Part shown: positions 59,668 through 64,000 of the stretch, in pieces
Position numbering within the stretch: position 1 is the first letter of the stretch
Layout of the letters: each line of letters opens with the position of its first letter
Source: Actinomadura nitritigenes
GTDB taxonomy: Bacteria > Actinomycetota > Actinomycetes > Streptosporangiales > Streptosporangiaceae
Assembly: GCF_017573545.1 (NCBI RefSeq)
Contig: NZ_JAGEOK010000007.1
Coordinates: 307,482 to 371,481 of the forward strand
Length of the DNA: 64,000 nt
Reading direction: 5' to 3'
Position numbers and translations under genes: made by a program
The notes under the pieces: model-generated
Databases searched by the model: none
What the model saw: the letters and a program-made list of their open reading frames with translations, nothing else
What the model was told of the DNA's origin: nothing

Positions 59668-60387
59668 ATGACCGCGACGACCGTCGTCATCGGTGTCGGC
59701 CCCGGGCTCGGCATGTCGATCGCCCACCGGTTCGGCCGCGAAGGGCACGCGATCGCCCTCATCTCCCGCAACGCCTCACGCCACGCGGGCTACATCGCGT
59801 CGCTGGCGTCCGCCGGCATCGAGGCGACGTCCCATCCGGCGGACATCCGCGACCGCGACGGGCTGCTCCGCGCCCTCGACGCGATCACCGCGCGGCATGG
59901 CGCCATCGACGTCGTCTACTACGGTCCCGGCGCGGCCGACCCGGCCGCCCGCCCGGTGCCCATCACCGAGACGGACGTCCCCGCCGCCCAGGAGGCGATG
60001 AGCTGGGTGTACCCGGCCGTCGACACGGTCCGCGCGGTGCTGCCCGGCATGCTGGAGCGCGGAGACGGCGGGCTGCTGTTCGCCGGCGGCCTCAGCTCGG
60101 TCGTCCCGCTGCCGGCGATCGGGAACCTGGCGATCTCGTCCGCCGCCCTCCGCAACTACGCGATCACCCTGAACGCCGAACTGGCCGGCCGCGGCGTGTA
60201 CGCGGGCACCCTCACCATCGGCGGCCTCATCGAGCGCGGCGACATCCATCGCATGTTCCTCGCGGAGGCGGACCGGCTCGGCGGCCTCACGGTCGGGACG
60301 CTCGACCCGGACGTCCTCGCCGACGCGGCCTGGGACCTTTACAAGAACCGCGACAGCGCCGAGACGACCTTCAACGTCCTCACCTGA
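59668..60387 (+). CDS. Atypical SDR, target of the adjacent TetR
   Basis: A 239-residue Rossmann-fold protein. The dinucleotide loop is VGPGLGMS (residues 9-16), a variant of TGxxxGxG with Gly-Pro-Gly, and the usual catalytic Tyr-x3-Lys is not obvious: the equivalent region reads ISSAALRNYAITLNAEL. So it may bind NAD(P) but use a different mechanism or have lost dehydrogenase activity. TTGGAGG lies eight bases before the ATG. Confidence 0.85.
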   Translation: MTATTVVIGVGPGLGMSIAHRFGREGHAIALISRNASRHAGYIASLASAGIEATSHPADIRDRDGLLRALDAITARHGAIDVVYYGPGAADPAARPVPITETDVPAAQEAMSWVYPAVDTVRAVLPGMLERGDGGLLFAGGLSSVVPLPAIGNLAISSAALRNYAITLNAELAGRGVYAGTLTIGGLIERGDIHRMFLAEADRLGGLTVGTLDPDVLADAAWDLYKNRDSAETTFNVLT

Positions 60388-60414
60388 CTCCCCGCCCCGG
60401 AGAAGGCGACGGGG

Positions 60415-61359
60415 TCAGTCCGTCCCGCGCCGCCAGCGGGACGGACTGACGCCCCGGGCACGCTTGAAGGCCACGCTGAAGGCGAACGCGTCCTCGTAGC
60501 CGACCTCGCGCCCTACGGCGGCGACCGTCGCGTCAGTGTCGCGCAGCAGGTCGGCCGCCAGGGTCATCCGCCATCCGGTGAGGTAAGTGAGCGGAGGCTC
60601 GCCCACCAGCCCGGTGAAGCGCGCCGCGAACGACGCGCGGGACATCCCGGCCTCGGCGGCGAGCGCGGCGACGGTCCAGCGTCGCGCCGGGTCCTCGTGC
60701 AGCAGGCGCAGCGCGTCACCGACCGCCGGATCCGCCAGCGCCCCGTACCAGGACGGCAGCTCCGACTCCGGGCGCGCGCACCAGGCCCGAAGCGCCAGGA
60801 CGAGCACCAGGTCCAGCAGCCGGTGCAGGACGGCGTCCTGGCCGGGTTCGTCGCGGCCGACCTCGGCGGCGAGCAGGTCGAGCGCGCCCCGCGTCCGGGG
60901 CCCGGCGGGGACGACCGCCACCACGGGAAGCATCTGGAGGATCCGCCCGCCCACGTCGCCGTGCAGCTCGTAGGCGCCGCGAAGCATGACGGTGGCACCG
61001 GGCAGCCCGTCACCGTAGGTGCGGGGAGCGAGGCTCCACTCCGCGCCCGCGACCGGATCGCCGCTGTCGGCCCGGTACTTCTTCCCCTGCCGGATCACGA
61101 CCTGGGCGGGAGTGGACGGGTCGTCCGCGATCGTGTACTCGCCGGCCGCGGTGATGAGGGCGATGTCGCCCGCGGCGAGGCGCACCGGCGCCGCGCCGGG
61201 CTCGTCGAGCCGGACCGCCGCGTGGCCGCCGAGCGTGGCCACGACCGTGAGCGCAGCCGCATCGGCGAAGGTCAGCGCCCACGGCGGGCGCTGGACCAGC
61301 TGCCTGACCAGCGCATCACCCGCGCGCGCCCGGTGCAGCAGATCGCTCAGGACGTCCAT
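60415..61359 (-). CDS. AraC-family regulator with cupin sensor domain
   Basis: A 314-residue regulator. An N-terminal cupin-type ligand domain (residues about 10-185, RLAAGDIALITAAGEYTIAD) precedes the double helix-turn-helix of AraC proteins (about 215-310, WTVAALAAEAGMSRASFAARF and AVGREVGYEDAFAFSVAFKRARGVSPSRWRR). It diverges from an NmrA-type gene across 84 bp, its probable target. Confidence 0.92.
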   Translation of the reverse strand: MDVLSDLLHRARAGDALVRQLVQRPPWALTFADAAALTVVATLGGHAAVRLDEPGAAPVRLAAGDIALITAAGEYTIADDPSTPAQVVIRQGKKYRADSGDPVAGAEWSLAPRTYGDGLPGATVMLRGAYELHGDVGGRILQMLPVVAVVPAGPRTRGALDLLAAEVGRDEPGQDAVLHRLLDLVLVLALRAWCARPESELPSWYGALADPAVGDALRLLHEDPARRWTVAALAAEAGMSRASFAARFTGLVGEPPLTYLTGWRMTLAADLLRDTDATVAAVGREVGYEDAFAFSVAFKRARGVSPSRWRRGTD

Positions 61360-61443
61360 GCCGTATCACGCTAGACGATGACAAAGGTATCTGAGACGTT
61401 CTCTCATGGATCGTCTTACGGGTCATGCGGTTGCGTAGTGGCC

Positions 61444-62280
61444 ATGGACACCACACTCATCCTCGGCGCCACCGGGAAGACCGGACGCCGCATCGTCCGG
61501 CGGCTGCGCGCCGCCGGGCATTCCGTTCGCACCGCGTCCCGCACGGGAAGCGACGTGAACGTCGACCTCGGCGACCCGGCGACCTGGCCGGTGGCCCTCG
61601 ACGGCGCCACCGCCGTCTACCTCCTGGAGCCCGTCCTCCAGCCGGTCCCGGACCGCGACGCGCGCATCCCGGCATTCGTGGCCGAGGCGGCTTCCGCCGG
61701 CGTGCGGCGCCTCGTCCTGCTCTCCGCCCACGGGGTGGGCGACGCCACCGACGACCACCCCCTCAAGTCCGCCGAGCGGGCCGTGCGCGAATCCGGTGTC
61801 GGCTGGACGATCCTGCGGCCCGGCTGGTTCGCGCAGAACTTCAGCGAGGCGTTCTGGAAGCCGTGGGTCCTCAGCGGCACCCTGGCCGTGCCGACCGGGG
61901 ACGGCCGCACCCCGTTCATCGATGCAGAGGACATCGCCGAGGTAGCGGCGGACGCGCTCACCGACGACCGGCACAACGGCCGGACCTACCAGCTCACCGG
62001 ACCGCGTGCGATCGGCTTCGCCGAGGCCGCCGAGATCATCGGCAAGGCCATCGGGCGCACGGTCCGCCACGTCGACGTCACCCCGGAGGTCTTCGCCGAA
62101 CGGCTGACCTCGAACGGCGTCCACGCGGAGGCCGCCCGGATGCTCGCCGGCCTCCTCGCGAACATCCGCGACGACCGGGAGGCGGCGGTGTCCGACGGCG
62201 TCGACCAGGCCCTCGGCCGGCCGCCCAAGCCGTTCGAGGCCTATGTCGCGGAGGCCGCCGCGGCAGGCCACTGGGACTGA
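61444..62280 (+). CDS. NmrA-like NAD(P)-binding protein
   Basis: A 278-residue atypical SDR of the NmrA/NAD(P)H-binding group. The nucleotide loop is LILGATGKTGRRIVRRL (residues 5-21), followed by LLSAHGVGD, the segment LRPGWFAQNFSEAF and FIDAEDIAEVAADAL. There is no Tyr-x3-Lys. Proteins of this type sense redox state or act as quinone reductases. No ribosome site precedes the ATG, so the mRNA may be leaderless. Likely controlled by the divergent AraC regulator. Confidence 0.9.
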   Translation: MDTTLILGATGKTGRRIVRRLRAAGHSVRTASRTGSDVNVDLGDPATWPVALDGATAVYLLEPVLQPVPDRDARIPAFVAEAASAGVRRLVLLSAHGVGDATDDHPLKSAERAVRESGVGWTILRPGWFAQNFSEAFWKPWVLSGTLAVPTGDGRTPFIDAEDIAEVAADALTDDRHNGRTYQLTGPRAIGFAEAAEIIGKAIGRTVRHVDVTPEVFAERLTSNGVHAEAARMLAGLLANIRDDREAAVSDGVDQALGRPPKPFEAYVAEAAAAGHWD

Positions 62281-62292
62281 CCCCAGAAATGC

Positions 62293-62323
62293 GGAAGGCC
62301 CCGCCGTAACGGCGGGGCCTTCC
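62293..62323. terminator. rRNA operon terminator
   Basis: A perfect 14-bp stem (GGAAGGCCCCGCCG at 62293-62306 with its complement at 62310-62323) and a 3-nt loop. It lies nine bases beyond the 3' end of 5S rRNA and just after the NmrA stop, with an A-run on the plus strand, so it serves both converging transcripts. Confidence 0.9.
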
Positions 62324-62331
62324 TAAAAAAT

Positions 62332-62449
62332 GTCCGGCGGTGTCCTACTCTCCCACACAGTCTCCCATGCAGTACCATCGGCGCTGAAGGGCTTAACTTC
62401 CGGGTTCGGAATGGGACCGGGTGTTTCCCCTCCGCCATAACCACCGAAC
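62332..62449 (-). rRNA. rrf: 5S ribosomal RNA
   Basis: About 118 nt on the minus strand. The terminal stem GTTCGGTGGT at the 5' end pairs with the 3' end around 62332-62343. The internal segments CCCATTCCGAACCCGGAAG and the GGGAGAGTAGG near the 3' end are typical of actinobacterial 5S. End points are set by stem pairing and may be off by one or two bases. Confidence 0.95.
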
Positions 62450-62609
62450 GCCTCACGCACCACCCCAACGGGGTGGGCAAACTCGACGTCCCGAGCAGCC
62501 GGCTCAGGCAACATATTCACTTAACAAACGGGTTCCCGGATTGTTTTCTGGGAACCACACAGGGACGCGAACACCACACAACAGCGATTCGAATTGAACG
62601 TTCAGTGTG
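62450..62609 (-). other. 23S-5S intergenic spacer
   Basis: About 160 nt of transcribed spacer with no tRNA. It holds the AT-rich, C-run stretches that form the processing stems of the flanking rRNAs. Confidence 0.7.

Positions 62610-64000
<1,391 letters not shown>

Overview
This 64 kb window is high-GC chromosomal DNA from a filamentous actinomycete. The best fit is a Thermomonosporaceae/Actinomadura-type organism. This rests on the strong GC bias, a class II (B12-dependent) ribonucleotide reductase next to nrdR, an actinobacterial lexA with TCGAAC-N4-GTTNGA type boxes, a pair of genes resembling those for 10-methyl (tuberculostearic) fatty acids, many TetR/XRE/SARP regulators, and hairpin terminators with long GC stems and no U-tract. 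The taxonomic call is inference; the truncated 23S rRNA at the right end would settle it.

Layout. (1) About 1-12,477, all leftward: two tightly overlapping gene trains that look like an uncharacterised small-molecule pathway. The upstream train has a Gfo/Idh oxidoreductase, a sugar isomerase-like protein, an M20 deacylase, an Ldh2-type dehydrogenase, a second Gfo/Idh oxidoreductase and a small protein of unknown function. A stand-alone EF-hand calcium-binding protein and a large nested hairpin follow. The downstream train has two DegT/StrS sugar aminotransferases, a UbiA prenyltransferase, an FAD amine-oxidase-like enzyme and an AMP-forming acyl ligase cut by the window edge. (2) 12.7-16 kb: a small secreted protein, a membrane protein diverging from a MarR regulator, and a cation/proton antiporter. 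(3) 16-24.5 kb: housekeeping genes, namely nrdR-nrdJ with two NrdR boxes, a LysM protein diverging from lexA across two SOS boxes, leuS with a structured leader, and a secreted lytic polysaccharide monooxygenase. (4) 24.7-38.9 kb: an acyl-CoA synthetase; a duplicated XRE-regulator/SDR divergon whose two promoters share an identical 37-bp block; a glycosyltransferase; a P450; a class III aminotransferase; two alpha/beta hydrolases; and a SARP-type regulator. (5) 39-46.6 kb: the tmsA-tmsB-like pair, a DUF1707 membrane protein, a polysaccharide deacetylase, a roughly 480-bp degenerate 15-bp tandem repeat, a TetR regulator, a DUF4192 protein and a phosphoribosyltransferase. (6) 47-53.7 kb: DinG-type helicase, an alanine/aspartate-type aminotransferase, and a MacB/FtsX-like ABC exporter. 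(7) 53.9-62.3 kb: a TetR-controlled oxidation group (AurF-like diiron protein, Baeyer-Villiger-type flavoprotein, SDR), a TudS/DUF523 protein, a TetR/SDR divergon with two operators, and an AraC/NmrA divergon. (8) 62.3-64 kb: the 3' end of a leftward rRNA operon (partial 23S, 5S, terminator).

The most novel content is the left-edge biosynthetic locus. Next come the duplicated XRE/SDR switch, the 15-bp repeat array and the diiron/flavoprotein operon. I saw no CRISPR array, insertion sequence, integrase or tRNA.
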